From NCBI RefSeq assembly GCF_000212735.1, contig NC_015510.1:6077001-6141000 (forward strand): DNA of 64,000 nucleotides, written 5' to 3'. The stretch is from Haliscomenobacter hydrossis DSM 1100. GTDB lineage: Bacteria; Bacteroidota; Bacteroidia; Chitinophagales; Saprospiraceae. The position numbers were made by a program, and so were the translations under genes. The notes under the pieces were generated by a model. That model made no database searches, had not been told where the DNA came from, and was given only the letters and a program-made list of their open reading frames with translations. Below, one piece after another: positions 36,341 to 43,797 of this stretch (its first letter is position 1; every line of letters begins with the position of its first letter).

Positions 36341-37108
36341 TTAATGCTTGAAAAGATTTACGGCGTTTGTGCTGGTGATTTCGGCTACTTCCTCCATCGA
36401 AATACCTTTCACTTCCGCCAGTTTTTCACAAATTTTAGCCAAATAGGCACTCTCATTGCGTTTGCCACGGAAGGGGGTAGGAGCGAGGTAAGGGGCATCG
36501 GTTTCCAGCACCAGGTGTTGTACATCGATGTGTGCCAAAACCGCATCAAGTCCCGATTTTTTGAACGTCAACACCCCACCAATCCCCAGGAGGAAACCCA
36601 TGGCTATAGCCGCCTCCGCCTGCTGAACTGAACCCGAAAAACAATGAAAAATTCCCCTTAAGCGCGCGTGCCGAACGGGTTGGAGCAGATCTAAAATCAA
36701 ATCCATCGACTCGCGGGAATGGATGACGATGGGCAGGTCGTATTCCTTTGCCCATTCAACCTGGGTCAAAAAAGCCTCTTCCTGCTCGCGCACGTGCGTT
36801 TTGTCCCAATACAGATCGATGCCAATTTCGCCAATGGCCGGGAAGCTGCGTTTTTCCAGCCAGGATTTCACCAAAGCCAATTCCTCCCGGTAATTGTCCT
36901 TGACATAACAAGGGTGCAATCCCATCATGGCCAGACATTGCCCGGGATATTCCGTCTCCAAGGCCAACATTCCTTCGATGGAGGTACTGTCAATGTTTGG
37001 CAAATACATCTGGCTCACCCCTGCGTCGAGTGCACGTTGAATCATTTCCCGGCGGTCTTCGTTGAATTCTTCGGCGTATAAGTGGGCGTGTGTATCGATG
37101 ATGCGCAT
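36341..37108 (-). CDS. TatD family metal-dependent hydrolase
   Basis: The 255-residue TIM-barrel protein has the TatD metal ligands DTHAHL near residue 5, GEIGIDLYW near 92, PIVIHSRES near 127, FHCFSGS near 153 and LVLETDAPYLAP near 200. Family members are 3'-5' DNA/RNA exonucleases or deoxyribonucleases. The length is normal and the protein is complete. It stands alone on this strand downstream of its own start, with no co-directional neighbour within 1 kb upstream. Confidence 0.95.
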   Translation of the reverse strand: MRIIDTHAHLYAEEFNEDRREMIQRALDAGVSQMYLPNIDSTSIEGMLALETEYPGQCLAMMGLHPCYVKDNYREELALVKSWLEKRSFPAIGEIGIDLYWDKTHVREQEEAFLTQVEWAKEYDLPIVIHSRESMDLILDLLQPVRHARLRGIFHCFSGSVQQAEAAIAMGFLLGIGGVLTFKKSGLDAVLAHIDVQHLVLETDAPYLAPTPFRGKRNESAYLAKICEKLAEVKGISMEEVAEITSTNAVNLFKH

Positions 37109-37213
37109 GGTTCTTTTTTTTCGGCTGCAAAGGTAAGTGTTTCGTACTTTGAAAACTGAATAAACCGTGTTTTTATCCGAGATGTTTTGTATTCTTGGGG
37201 CGAAATATCCTTA

Positions 37214-37235
37214 GGGCATCCACAAAGGGATGCCC
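37214..37235. repeat. GGGCATCC hairpin upstream of the RNase H gene
   Basis: GGGCATCC pairs with GGATGCCC over a 6-base loop. It resembles the hairpin at 2368-2389. An apparent upstream ATG at 37230 lies inside the right stem, which argues for the start at 37245. Confidence 0.6.
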
Positions 37236-37244
37236 ATACCCACA

Positions 37245-37886
37245 ATGAGCAAAGCAAAAAAATATTACGTCGTTTGGACGGGTGCTAAACCCGGCATTTA
37301 TGAAAGTTGGGCAGAATGCCAGGCCCAGATCAATGGCTTTCCAGGTGCGCGCTACAAATCATACGAAAGCAAGGCTGAAGCCGATAAAGCTTTTAAACAA
37401 ACTGCACCGAGTTTCAAACCAGGTGCGGCCAAAACTTCCGGCAGCCAAAGTATCATCAAACGTATCCCCAAAGCCAAAAGTGCCATCATCAAAGACAGCA
37501 TCAGTGTAGATGCAGCTTGTAGTGGCAATCCGGGTAAAATGGAATACCAGGGGGTATGGACGGATTCCAAAGAGCAAATTTTTCACCAGGCTTTCCCTTT
37601 GGGAACCAACAACATTGGGGAGTTTTTGGCCCTAGTACACGCGCTGGCCTTGTGCCAAAAAAAAGGCTGGAATTACCCGATTTATTCCGATTCGGTGAAT
37701 GCCATGAAGTGGATCAAGCAGAAAAAATGCAAAACCACGCTCGTGGAAAACCAAAAAACCGAAGAATTGTACGAAGTGATTGATCGTGCCGAAAAATGGT
37801 TGGCGGAAAATACTTACACCAATAAGTTGATCAAGTGGGAGACGGAGGATTGGGGGGAAATCCCGGCTGATTTCGGAAGGAAGTGA
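37245..37886 (+). CDS. Ribonuclease H (with viroplasmin-like N-terminal domain)
   Basis: The 213-residue protein has an N-terminal RNase H1/caulimovirus-viroplasmin domain (KKYYVVWTGAKPGIYESW, FPGARYKSYESKAEADKAF), which binds RNA-DNA hybrids. After a basic linker comes an RNase H catalytic domain, with a predicted first Asp in ISVDAACSGNPG, Glu in NNIGEFLALVHAL and Asp in YSDSVNAMKWI; ETEDWGEIPADF closes the site. It removes RNA from RNA-DNA hybrids. The ATG at 37245 (MSKAKKYYVVW) fits the family; the codons before it are hairpin sequence. Confidence 0.93.
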   Translation: MSKAKKYYVVWTGAKPGIYESWAECQAQINGFPGARYKSYESKAEADKAFKQTAPSFKPGAAKTSGSQSIIKRIPKAKSAIIKDSISVDAACSGNPGKMEYQGVWTDSKEQIFHQAFPLGTNNIGEFLALVHALALCQKKGWNYPIYSDSVNAMKWIKQKKCKTTLVENQKTEELYEVIDRAEKWLAENTYTNKLIKWETEDWGEIPADFGRK

Positions 37887-37896
37887 AGAAGATAAA

Positions 37897-37977
37897 TTCA
37901 CCACGGATTCCACAGATTTTCACAGATTCAGGTCTTATCTACAAAATCTGTGTGAATCTGTGGCCATCTGTGGTGAA
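37897..37977. repeat. TTCACCAC-type inverted repeat
   Basis: Arms of about 32 bases, starting TTCACCACGGATTCCACAG and ending CCATCTGTGGTGAA, are inverted copies with a 17-base loop. The arms are built from the word CACAGATT. It lies 11 bases after the RNase H stop, between converging genes. Confidence 0.8.
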
Positions 37978-38025
37978 ATCATCTCTATCAATTTCCGCCG
38001 TAGGCGGGGTGAAGATAGGGCCTTA

Positions 38026-38577
38026 TCAAGCAAATTTCATCTTGTAATCCACCTTTACCTTTCCCTTGCGGATGTTCTCCAGCCGCCCGCGGATCATCGC
38101 TTTTTTGACTGGTTTGAGGTATTCCAGGAAAAGGATCCCTTCGATGTGGTCGTATTCGTGTTGGATGACCCGGGCGTTGATGCCATCAAAGGTGGTGATG
38201 TGTTCCACAAAGTTTTCATCCAGGTAACGAAGGGTCAGGGTATCTAAGCGGTCGACATCGCCGCGAATATCGGGTATGCTCAGGCAGCCTTCTTCATAGG
38301 CCCAGATTTTGCCTTTTTCTTCCACTTTTTCAGCGTTGATGAAAACGGTTTTGAGGCCAATAACATCTTTGCCTTTTTCCTCCAACTGGATGGAATCGAT
38401 GATAAACAACCGAATCGGGCGGCCAATTTGCGGAGCAGCCAGACCCACTCCTTCGGCATGGTACATGGTTTCCCACATATCCGCGATCAACTTGCTCAGA
38501 TCTTCGTAGTCTGGGGTAATGTCTTCAGCTTTTTTGCGCAAAACGGGATGCCCGTAAGCATAAATGGGTAACAACAT
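38026..38577 (-). CDS. def: Peptide deformylase
   Basis: The 183-residue enzyme removes the formyl group from new N-terminal methionines. All three motifs are present: GVGLAAPQIG near residue 43, EGCLSIP near 115 (metal Cys) and QHEYDHIEG near 157 (HExxH). The sequence begins LPIYAYGHPVLRKKAEDI, typical of the family. The start lies only four bases from the ruvX stop, so the two genes form a ruvX-def transcript. Confidence 0.97.
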   Translation of the reverse strand: MLLPIYAYGHPVLRKKAEDITPDYEDLSKLIADMWETMYHAEGVGLAAPQIGRPIRLFIIDSIQLEEKGKDVIGLKTVFINAEKVEEKGKIWAYEEGCLSIPDIRGDVDRLDTLTLRYLDENFVEHITTFDGINARVIQHEYDHIEGILFLEYLKPVKKAMIRGRLENIRKGKVKVDYKMKFA

Positions 38578-38581
38578 GGTA

Positions 38582-39001
38582 TTACGAATATTTGTATTTT
38601 TCCAGGTACTCCTGCAATATTATGACTGCACTGACTTTGTCAACCAGGCCTTTGTCGCGTCTTTTTTTTCGACTGGGCACACTCTGGCGAATCGATCGGG
38701 TGGCATCTTTCGATGTAAACCGTTCATCACGGAGAATAACCCTTTTATCCGGGAAAAGGTTTTCTATTTGTGCCACAAAAGCCATGACCAAATGATGGAT
38801 TTGAGCAGGGGTATCGTCCAGATTTTTCGGTTCTCCAACTACAAATGCTTCGACGTCTTCTTCCTGGCAATATTGCCGCAAAAAATTCATCAGTTCTGTA
38901 GTGGGAACTGTATCCAAACCACTGGCAATAATTTGCAGTGGGTCGGTTACGGCGATACCCGTACGCTTAGTCCCGTAGTCAATAGCCATGATTCTTGCCA
39001 A
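38582..39001 (-). CDS. ruvX: RuvX/YqgF family Holliday-junction resolvase-like nuclease
   Basis: The protein of about 139 residues has the RNase H-like fold of YqgF: MAIDYGTKRTGIAVTDPLQ with the first Asp, FVVGEPKNLDD, LRDERFTSKDA and the end motif DKVSAVIILQEYL. Members act in 16S pre-rRNA processing and possibly in recombination. I place the start at a TTG (39001), which gives MARIMAIDYG as in most relatives; the first good ATG, at 38989, would begin at the second Met. TATCTTTG on the minus strand at 39021-39028 is a likely -7 box. Confidence 0.93.
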   Translation of the reverse strand: MARIMAIDYGTKRTGIAVTDPLQIIASGLDTVPTTELMNFLRQYCQEEDVEAFVVGEPKNLDDTPAQIHHLVMAFVAQIENLFPDKRVILRDERFTSKDATRSIRQSVPSRKKRRDKGLVDKVSAVIILQEYLEKYKYS

Positions 39002-39041
39002 AAGAACATTATTTGAAAGGCAAAGATAGGTAGGATTTAAC

Positions 39042-39127
39042 AAAAAAAAAAGTTGTCAGGGATGAGCACCTTTCCGGGCCTATGCTCCTGACAACCGTTC
39101 CCCTTTATTTACTAGAACGCTGTTTAA
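39042..39127 (-). ncRNA. Predicted small RNA or ruvX leader with terminator
   Basis: On the minus strand TTTG (39161-39164), 20 bases, and TTTATTTG (39133-39140) form a near-consensus promoter. About 30 bases after the expected start, a stem GTTGTCAGG/CCTGACAAC (39052-39095) is followed by ten T residues. No gene is seen between promoter and terminator. The transcript would be about 86 nt. It could be a free small RNA or an attenuator before ruvX. Confidence 0.45.
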
Positions 39128-39243
39128 AAACTCAAATAAACAAAACATATAATAAACTTGCAAATTTTCTGAAAAAATAATTGGAAATAAATACCGTACT
39201 CCACCGTTTAAGTACCTTTACTTGGTAATCTCTACACATTGCT

Positions 39244-40038
39244 ATGTTTGAATTTCATCAGGACAAACGGACTTATTTCGATTACCAATATCGGACAGCC
39301 AAAGCATACATTTTGCCTTTTGTGCGCAAACACCACCTTTTACCAGCAACAGCCAAAGTTTTGGAAATAGGTTGTGGTGAAGCCGGAGTACTCAAAGCTT
39401 TTTTGGAAGAAGGTTGTGAATGTGTAGGCATTGAACTGCACGAAAGCCGGATCGAAACGGCCAAAACCTTTATGCCAGAACCGGTGGCCAGTGGTCAATT
39501 GCGGCTCATCGCCCGCAACATCTACGACATTGATCCCAGCCAAGAAGCAGGGTTTCGGTTTGATTTGATCATCCTCAAAGACGTGATCGAACACATTCCG
39601 GATCAAGATCGCTTCATGACCTTTTTGCACCAATTCCTGGCGCCTCAAGGGGTGGTGTTTTTTGCTTTTCCGCCCTGGTACATGCCTTTCGGAGGGCATC
39701 AGCAGATTTGCCGCAACAAGTGGTTGTCCAAATTGCCCTATTACCACTTGCTTCCCTCGGCTTTGTACCAACAGGTATTGCGTTGGGGTGGTGAAACCGA
39801 ACAAACGGTACAAGAATTACAAGAAATCAAAGACACTGGAATCTCGATTGAACGTTTTGAAAGTATCTTGAACAAGCGAAACTACCGGATTTTGCAGCGC
39901 AAGATTTTTTTGATCAATCCGATCTACCAATACAAGTTTGGATGGGCACCTCGTACACAAAATGCCCTGCTGAGTAAATTGCCTTACATTCGGGATTTTT
40001 TATCTACGGCAGTTTATTTTTTAGTGGGTTCAAAATAA
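39244..40038 (+). CDS. Class I SAM-dependent methyltransferase
   Basis: The 264-residue protein has motif I VLEIGCGEAGVLKAF near residue 39, the acidic end of strand beta2 at CVGIELHESRIE, RNIYDID, and FDLIILKDVIEHIPDQDRF, the pattern of the Methyltransf_23/11 group. The C-terminal 90 residues, including FPPWYMPFGGHQQICRNKWLS, are typical of methyltransferases acting in surface polysaccharide or quinone-type pathways, but the substrate cannot be told. manA follows 21 bases downstream on the same strand. Confidence 0.85.
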   Translation: MFEFHQDKRTYFDYQYRTAKAYILPFVRKHHLLPATAKVLEIGCGEAGVLKAFLEEGCECVGIELHESRIETAKTFMPEPVASGQLRLIARNIYDIDPSQEAGFRFDLIILKDVIEHIPDQDRFMTFLHQFLAPQGVVFFAFPPWYMPFGGHQQICRNKWLSKLPYYHLLPSALYQQVLRWGGETEQTVQELQEIKDTGISIERFESILNKRNYRILQRKIFLINPIYQYKFGWAPRTQNALLSKLPYIRDFLSTAVYFLVGSK

Positions 40039-40059
40039 AAAGAAAAATTGTAAGGATTC

Positions 40060-41268
40060 ATGGCTACAACTACCACGCCGTACCTGCTTGAAGGAGTAGT
40101 ACAACACTACGCCTGGGGCGGCTTCGAGTACATTCCCAATTTATTGAACCAAGCGAATCCCCATCAGGAACCCTGCGCAGAACTGTGGCTTGGCGCGCAT
40201 CCCCGTGGCATGGCACAGGTGCATTTGCCGGGTGAAGCAGCGCTGCCCCTTAATGATTTGATCAGCAGTGCTCCCCTCGACATATTGGGAACGGCTACGG
40301 CGCATCGTTTTGCCAATCAAATCCCTTACTTGTTAAAAATACTGGACGTAGACAAAATGCTCTCCATTCAGGCGCATCCCAATAAAACTGAGGCAGAACA
40401 AGGCTTTGCGGCAGAAAACGCTGCTGGAATCCCCCTCAATGCGTTCAATCGGAACTTTAAAGACGACAACCACAAGCCTGAAATGATGACGGCTTTGACC
40501 GATTTTTGGTTGTTGCACGGCTTTGCCACACTCGATAAGGTATTGGCCAGTCTCCAACAAACCCCGGAATTGCACGGCTTATTGGCGTTTTATTCTCCTG
40601 ATTCCATCGAGCCACTCTACACCCAGGTCATGACTTTGCCGCAAGCCGAGATTGATCGTTTGTTGCAACCCTTGGCCCTGCGCTTGCTCCCCTTGTTGGC
40701 CGCTGGAAAGCTGCACAAAGACCAGCAGGATTATTGGGCGGCGCGCGCCTTGCGTGACTTCCGTTTGCTGGATGGGGGTTTAGACCGCGGTGTCATTTCT
40801 ATTTACCTGATGAATGTGGTCAATGTACAACCTGGTAGTGGTATATTTCAGGATGCAGGGGTGCTGCATGCCTATCTTGAAGGCGTAAACGTAGAATTGA
40901 TGGCCAATTCGGACAATGTATTTAGAGGTGGGCTTACCGACAAGTACGTAGACGCGGCAACCCTGATCCGGCACCTTTCCTTTGAGCCCGTGATCCCCCA
41001 TGTATTTGGAGGAGAAGCCCTGAGTGATACCCTTACCGTTTTTAAAACGCCTGCTCCGGATTTTGAGTTGAGTTTGATCAGTCTGAGCGACGCAAAAATT
41101 CACGAACAACATTCCACCAAAGGGCCAGAAATATTGTTGATGATGAAAGGGGAAGCTTTAGTCAATCAAAGCCTGGTGGTAAAAAAAGGACAAAGCCTGT
41201 TTTTCCCGGCTGGAAGTTCGTATGTTTTAACTGGAAATGCTGAAATTTACAAGGCAGGGATGCCGTGA
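40060..41268 (+). CDS. manA: Mannose-6-phosphate isomerase, class I
   Basis: The 402-residue enzyme interconverts mannose-6-phosphate and fructose-6-phosphate. Zinc-site and family marks are VQHYAWGG near residue 14, AELWLGAHPRG near 40, LSIQAHPNKTEAEQGF near 107, DDNHKPEMMTALTDF near 140, and GVLHAYLEGVNVELMANSDNVFRGGLTDKY-like residues near 268-295. It probably forms a short unit with the methyltransferase upstream. A GGTTGAT repeat cassette begins almost at its stop codon. Confidence 0.96.
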   Translation: MATTTTPYLLEGVVQHYAWGGFEYIPNLLNQANPHQEPCAELWLGAHPRGMAQVHLPGEAALPLNDLISSAPLDILGTATAHRFANQIPYLLKILDVDKMLSIQAHPNKTEAEQGFAAENAAGIPLNAFNRNFKDDNHKPEMMTALTDFWLLHGFATLDKVLASLQQTPELHGLLAFYSPDSIEPLYTQVMTLPQAEIDRLLQPLALRLLPLLAAGKLHKDQQDYWAARALRDFRLLDGGLDRGVISIYLMNVVNVQPGSGIFQDAGVLHAYLEGVNVELMANSDNVFRGGLTDKYVDAATLIRHLSFEPVIPHVFGGEALSDTLTVFKTPAPDFELSLISLSDAKIHEQHSTKGPEILLMMKGEALVNQSLVVKKGQSLFFPAGSSYVLTGNAEIYKAGMP

Positions 41269-41271
41269 GGG

Positions 41272-41375
41272 AGATTGATAAAAGGTTGATGGAGGTTGAT
41301 AAGGGTTGATGGAGGTTGATAAGGGTTGATATTCTAAACATCAACCCATATCAGCCTCCATCAACCCTCATCAAC
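41272..41375. repeat. Repeat cassette, GGTTGAT type
   Basis: The left arm (41272-41330) is a tandem run of GGTTGATGGAGGTTGATAAG words. The right arm (41340-41375) is the inverted, shorter run ATCAACCC...CATCAAC. The core of 9 bases is ATTCTAAAC. It starts four bases after the manA stop and ends 19 bases before the next start. Confidence 0.85.
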
Positions 41376-41394
41376 ATAAATTAAATTGCTGCTT

Positions 41395-41883
41395 ATGCAA
41401 AAGATATGGTTATTACTTGTCCTCACGACGGGCTTGGGTAGCTTGAAAGCACAACAAGTATTTGAATCATTTGACGATTTTGCACCTTTACTGGAGCGAA
41501 CCCAAACGGATACCACTTACGTGATTAATTTTTGGGCCACCTGGTGTGGGCCATGTGTAAAAGAATTGCCTTATTTCGAACAGTTAAACCATAGTTTGGC
41601 ACAGCAAAAGGTCAGTATTATTTTGGTAAGTTTGGACTTTCGCAAAGATTTGGAAACCAAATTGAAACCTTTTTTAGCCCAGAGACAATTTTCAGCTTCA
41701 GTAGCCGCGTTAGTAGACAGCAGGCAACAGCTATGGATTGATAAAATCGATTCCAGTTGGAGTGGGGCTTTGCCTGCTACTTTGGTGTACCGGGGTGATG
41801 TACGCAAGTTTAAAGAAGGAGAATTTGATGATTTTGAAGAACTTCAGCAATTTGTGCTTGGTTTTTTTGACCCCAAAAACTAA
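41395..41883 (+). CDS. Secreted TlpA-like thioredoxin
   Basis: The 162-residue protein has a signal peptide (LLLVLTTGLGSLKAQ) and a thioredoxin fold with FWATWCGPCVKELP, so the redox-active WCGPC pair is intact, and ALPATLVY supplies the conserved cis-Pro. It should act as a periplasmic thiol-disulfide reductase. The ATG at 41395 is used. It is followed by another thioredoxin-fold protein on the same strand beyond a GTTGAG cassette. Confidence 0.9.
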   Translation: MQKIWLLLVLTTGLGSLKAQQVFESFDDFAPLLERTQTDTTYVINFWATWCGPCVKELPYFEQLNHSLAQQKVSIILVSLDFRKDLETKLKPFLAQRQFSASVAALVDSRQQLWIDKIDSSWSGALPATLVYRGDVRKFKEGEFDDFEELQQFVLGFFDPKN

Positions 41884-41920
41884 ATCCTGCGTCACAATTT
41901 AAACAAACAGCAAAGTTTAG

Positions 41921-42051
41921 AAGGTTGAGAGGTTGAGAAAGTTGAGGCTACCGCAAGAATGGGTTTGGGTGTGATGTGTGCGTGTGAAAGTGTGCATGTC
42001 AAAATCGCTCGCGGTAGCCTCAACCCCCTCAACTTTCTCAACCTCCTCAAC
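41921..42051. repeat. Repeat cassette, GTTGAG type, with nested core palindrome
   Basis: The left arm AAGGTTGAGAGGTTGAGAAA... and the right arm ...CTTTCTCAACCTCCTCAAC are inverted. The innermost bases form a further stem CTACCGC/GCGGTAG, which encloses a GT-rich core of about 50 bases. It lies between the two thioredoxin-fold genes. Confidence 0.85.
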
Positions 42052-42088
42052 ATTTAGAACAAGCATAGTGTATTCAAATTCGACTGCG

Positions 42089-42706
42089 ATGAAAACAAAA
42101 ACTGGATTGGGAATCGGATTTTTTGCAAGTGTCCTTTTCCTTTTGTTCTCTTTTCCCAACTTGCCCACGGTGGCAGGTCTGAAAGTTGGAGACATTGCTC
42201 CTGATTTTCAGTTGAAAAGTACCAGTGGAAAAATGGTTACCCTCAAAGATTACAAATCCGCAAAAGGATACATTGTAATCTTTACTTGCAACACCTGTCC
42301 GTATGCACAGGCATACGAGCAACGCATCATTGATTTGCACAACAAAATGGAACCCATGGGTTGGCCGGTGGTGGCCATTATGCCCAATGACCCCTCGGTA
42401 CAACCTGGGGATGGTTTTGACCGCATGACCGAACGTGCCAAACAACAGAAATACCCCTTTGAGTACCTTTTGGATGAGGGACAAAAAGTATTTCCTGCAT
42501 ATGGAGCAGCTCGCACTCCCCACGTTTTTTTACTCGATAAAGACCGGAAAGTGCGCTATATTGGTGCCATCGACGACAACGCCGACGATGAATCACTCAT
42601 TACCCGTCGGTATGTGGAAGAAGCCATTGCCGCCGTGGAAAAAGGCAATGAACCCGATCCCAACCTGACCAAAGCAGTTGGGTGTATGATCAAAGTGAAG
42701 AAATAG
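42089..42706 (+). CDS. Secreted AhpC/TSA-type thioredoxin-fold protein
   Basis: The 205-residue protein has a signal peptide or anchor (FFASVLFLLFSFPNL) and a peroxiredoxin-like domain starting VGDIAPDFQLKSTSGKMVTL. The active site reads FTCNTCPYAQAYEQR, the CxxC form found in the redoxin group next to thioredoxin-like proteins, and RTPHVFLLDKDRKVRYIGAIDD follows. The ATG at 42089 is used; the 37 codons open upstream translate the repeat cassette. It probably shares redox duties with its neighbour. Confidence 0.88.
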   Translation: MKTKTGLGIGFFASVLFLLFSFPNLPTVAGLKVGDIAPDFQLKSTSGKMVTLKDYKSAKGYIVIFTCNTCPYAQAYEQRIIDLHNKMEPMGWPVVAIMPNDPSVQPGDGFDRMTERAKQQKYPFEYLLDEGQKVFPAYGAARTPHVFLLDKDRKVRYIGAIDDNADDESLITRRYVEEAIAAVEKGNEPDPNLTKAVGCMIKVKK

Positions 42707-42718
42707 CCAACGCCATCA

Positions 42719-43438
42719 ATGGATTCGATTAGTTTAAACAAATACATCTCGGAAACGGGAATTTGCTCCCGACGAGAAGCAGATAAGTTCATCGAAGCCG
42801 GTCGGGTGAGCCTGAATGGAGTCGTTGCCACAAAAGGAAATCGGGTCGCATCAGGAGATACCGTTTTGTTGGATGGGAAGCCCCTGCGCAGTAACCCCAA
42901 GCGCATTTACCTCGCTTTTCACAAGCCCAAAGGTTTGACTTGTACCACCGACCTCCGCGACCGAACCAACGTAATCGCGTACATCAACCACCCTCAACGG
43001 ATTTTTCCGATTGGCCGTTTGGACAAGGATTCCGAAGGCCTGATTTTTTTGACCAACGATGGCGATATCGTCAACAAAATCCTGCGCTCCCGCAATGGGC
43101 ACGAGAAGGAGTATATTGTGGTGGTAGACAAACCCTTTGCGCCGGATTTTATCCGCCGCATGAGCAATGGTATCCCCATTTTGGGCACGACCACCAAAAA
43201 ATGTGTGGTGGAACAAAAAGGCCAATCCACTTTCCGCATTATCCTGACCCAAGGTCTGAATCGTCAGATTCGGCGCATGTGTGAATACATGGGTTATGAG
43301 GTGAAGAAGTTGAAACGCATCCGCATTATGTCCATCAAACTGGACGACCTGGCGCCGGGCAAATGGCGCTATTTTAGCGAAGCAGAAATTCAGGAAATAG
43401 AGGAGCTGCTGGAAGAGAGTACCAACAGTTACGAATAA
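42719..43438 (+). CDS. rluF: 23S rRNA pseudouridine synthase RluF-like
   Basis: The 239-residue protein has an N-terminal S4 RNA-binding domain (LNKYISETGICSRREADKFI, residues about 6-55) and a RsuA/RluF catalytic domain with FPIGRLDKDSEGLIFLTNDG near residue 98 (catalytic Asp in GRLD). GLNRQIRRMCEYMGYEVKKL matches the RluB/E/F group. RluF modifies 23S rRNA near U2604; the exact target here is inferred. The gene lies 12 bases after the redoxin gene and may be co-transcribed. Confidence 0.92.
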   Translation: MDSISLNKYISETGICSRREADKFIEAGRVSLNGVVATKGNRVASGDTVLLDGKPLRSNPKRIYLAFHKPKGLTCTTDLRDRTNVIAYINHPQRIFPIGRLDKDSEGLIFLTNDGDIVNKILRSRNGHEKEYIVVVDKPFAPDFIRRMSNGIPILGTTTKKCVVEQKGQSTFRIILTQGLNRQIRRMCEYMGYEVKKLKRIRIMSIKLDDLAPGKWRYFSEAEIQEIEELLEESTNSYE

Positions 43439-43448
43439 ACTCGTCATG

Positions 43449-43489
43449 GAGACGCGATGCATCACATCATACGCGATGCATCGCGTCTC
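43449..43489. terminator. GAGACGCGATGCATC palindrome between converging genes
   Basis: GAGACGCGATGCATC (43449-43463) and GATGCATCGCGTCTC (43475-43489) pair perfectly with an 11-base loop. The words GAGACGCG and ATGCATCGCG recur in palindromes of many bacteria. It lies just after rluF and before the small ORF on the other strand, so it could serve as a two-way terminator. Confidence 0.65.
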
Positions 43490-43495
43490 TACTGA

Positions 43496-43651
43496 CTAAA
43501 TTACCCGCAGGGCCCGTACGAAGAAAGTCAATACAAAAGGTAGCGCCAACCAGAACCACTCGTCAGCTACCGCAAACAAAATGATCATTGCGACCAAAGA
43601 GATCAAAAAAAACAACCAATCTTTAGTTGTAGAGTTATTTGCAGCTTCCAT
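43496..43651 (-). CDS. Small two-span membrane protein, 51 residues
   Basis: The ORF translates to MEAANNSTTKDWLFFLISLV and continues with two hydrophobic segments (residues about 12-30 and 33-47), ending VRALRVI. The composition is that of a real membrane miniprotein, and a polar start and a basic end suggest both ends lie inside. No family is recognised. It sits between the rluF palindrome and the GGTTCG cassette. Confidence 0.5.
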   Translation of the reverse strand: MEAANNSTTKDWLFFLISLVAMIILFAVADEWFWLALPFVLTFFVRALRVI

Positions 43652-43688
43652 CGTTCAATGTTTTTAGTACGGCGCGAAGGTAAATAAA

Positions 43689-43797
43689 AAGGTTCGAAGG
43701 TTCGAAGGTTCCGGGGTTCGAAGTTCAATAGTTTTCAAAAAACCTTCCCCAAACGCTCGAACCTCGAACCCTCGAACCCCCGAACCCCCGAACCCTA
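43689..43797. repeat. Repeat cassette, GGTTCGA type
   Basis: The left arm (43689-43725) is AGGTTCGAAGGTTCGAAGG. The right arm (43755-43796) is the inverted run CTCGAACC...CCCGAACCC. The right arm touches the stop codon of the sortilin-like gene on the minus strand (TAG directly followed by GGTTCGGGGG). Confidence 0.85.

Noticed and set aside
41978-42088. 37-residue extension of the AhpC/TSA-type protein
   Set aside because: It translates the GTTGAG repeat cassette (STFSTSSTF); the signal peptide begins at 42089.
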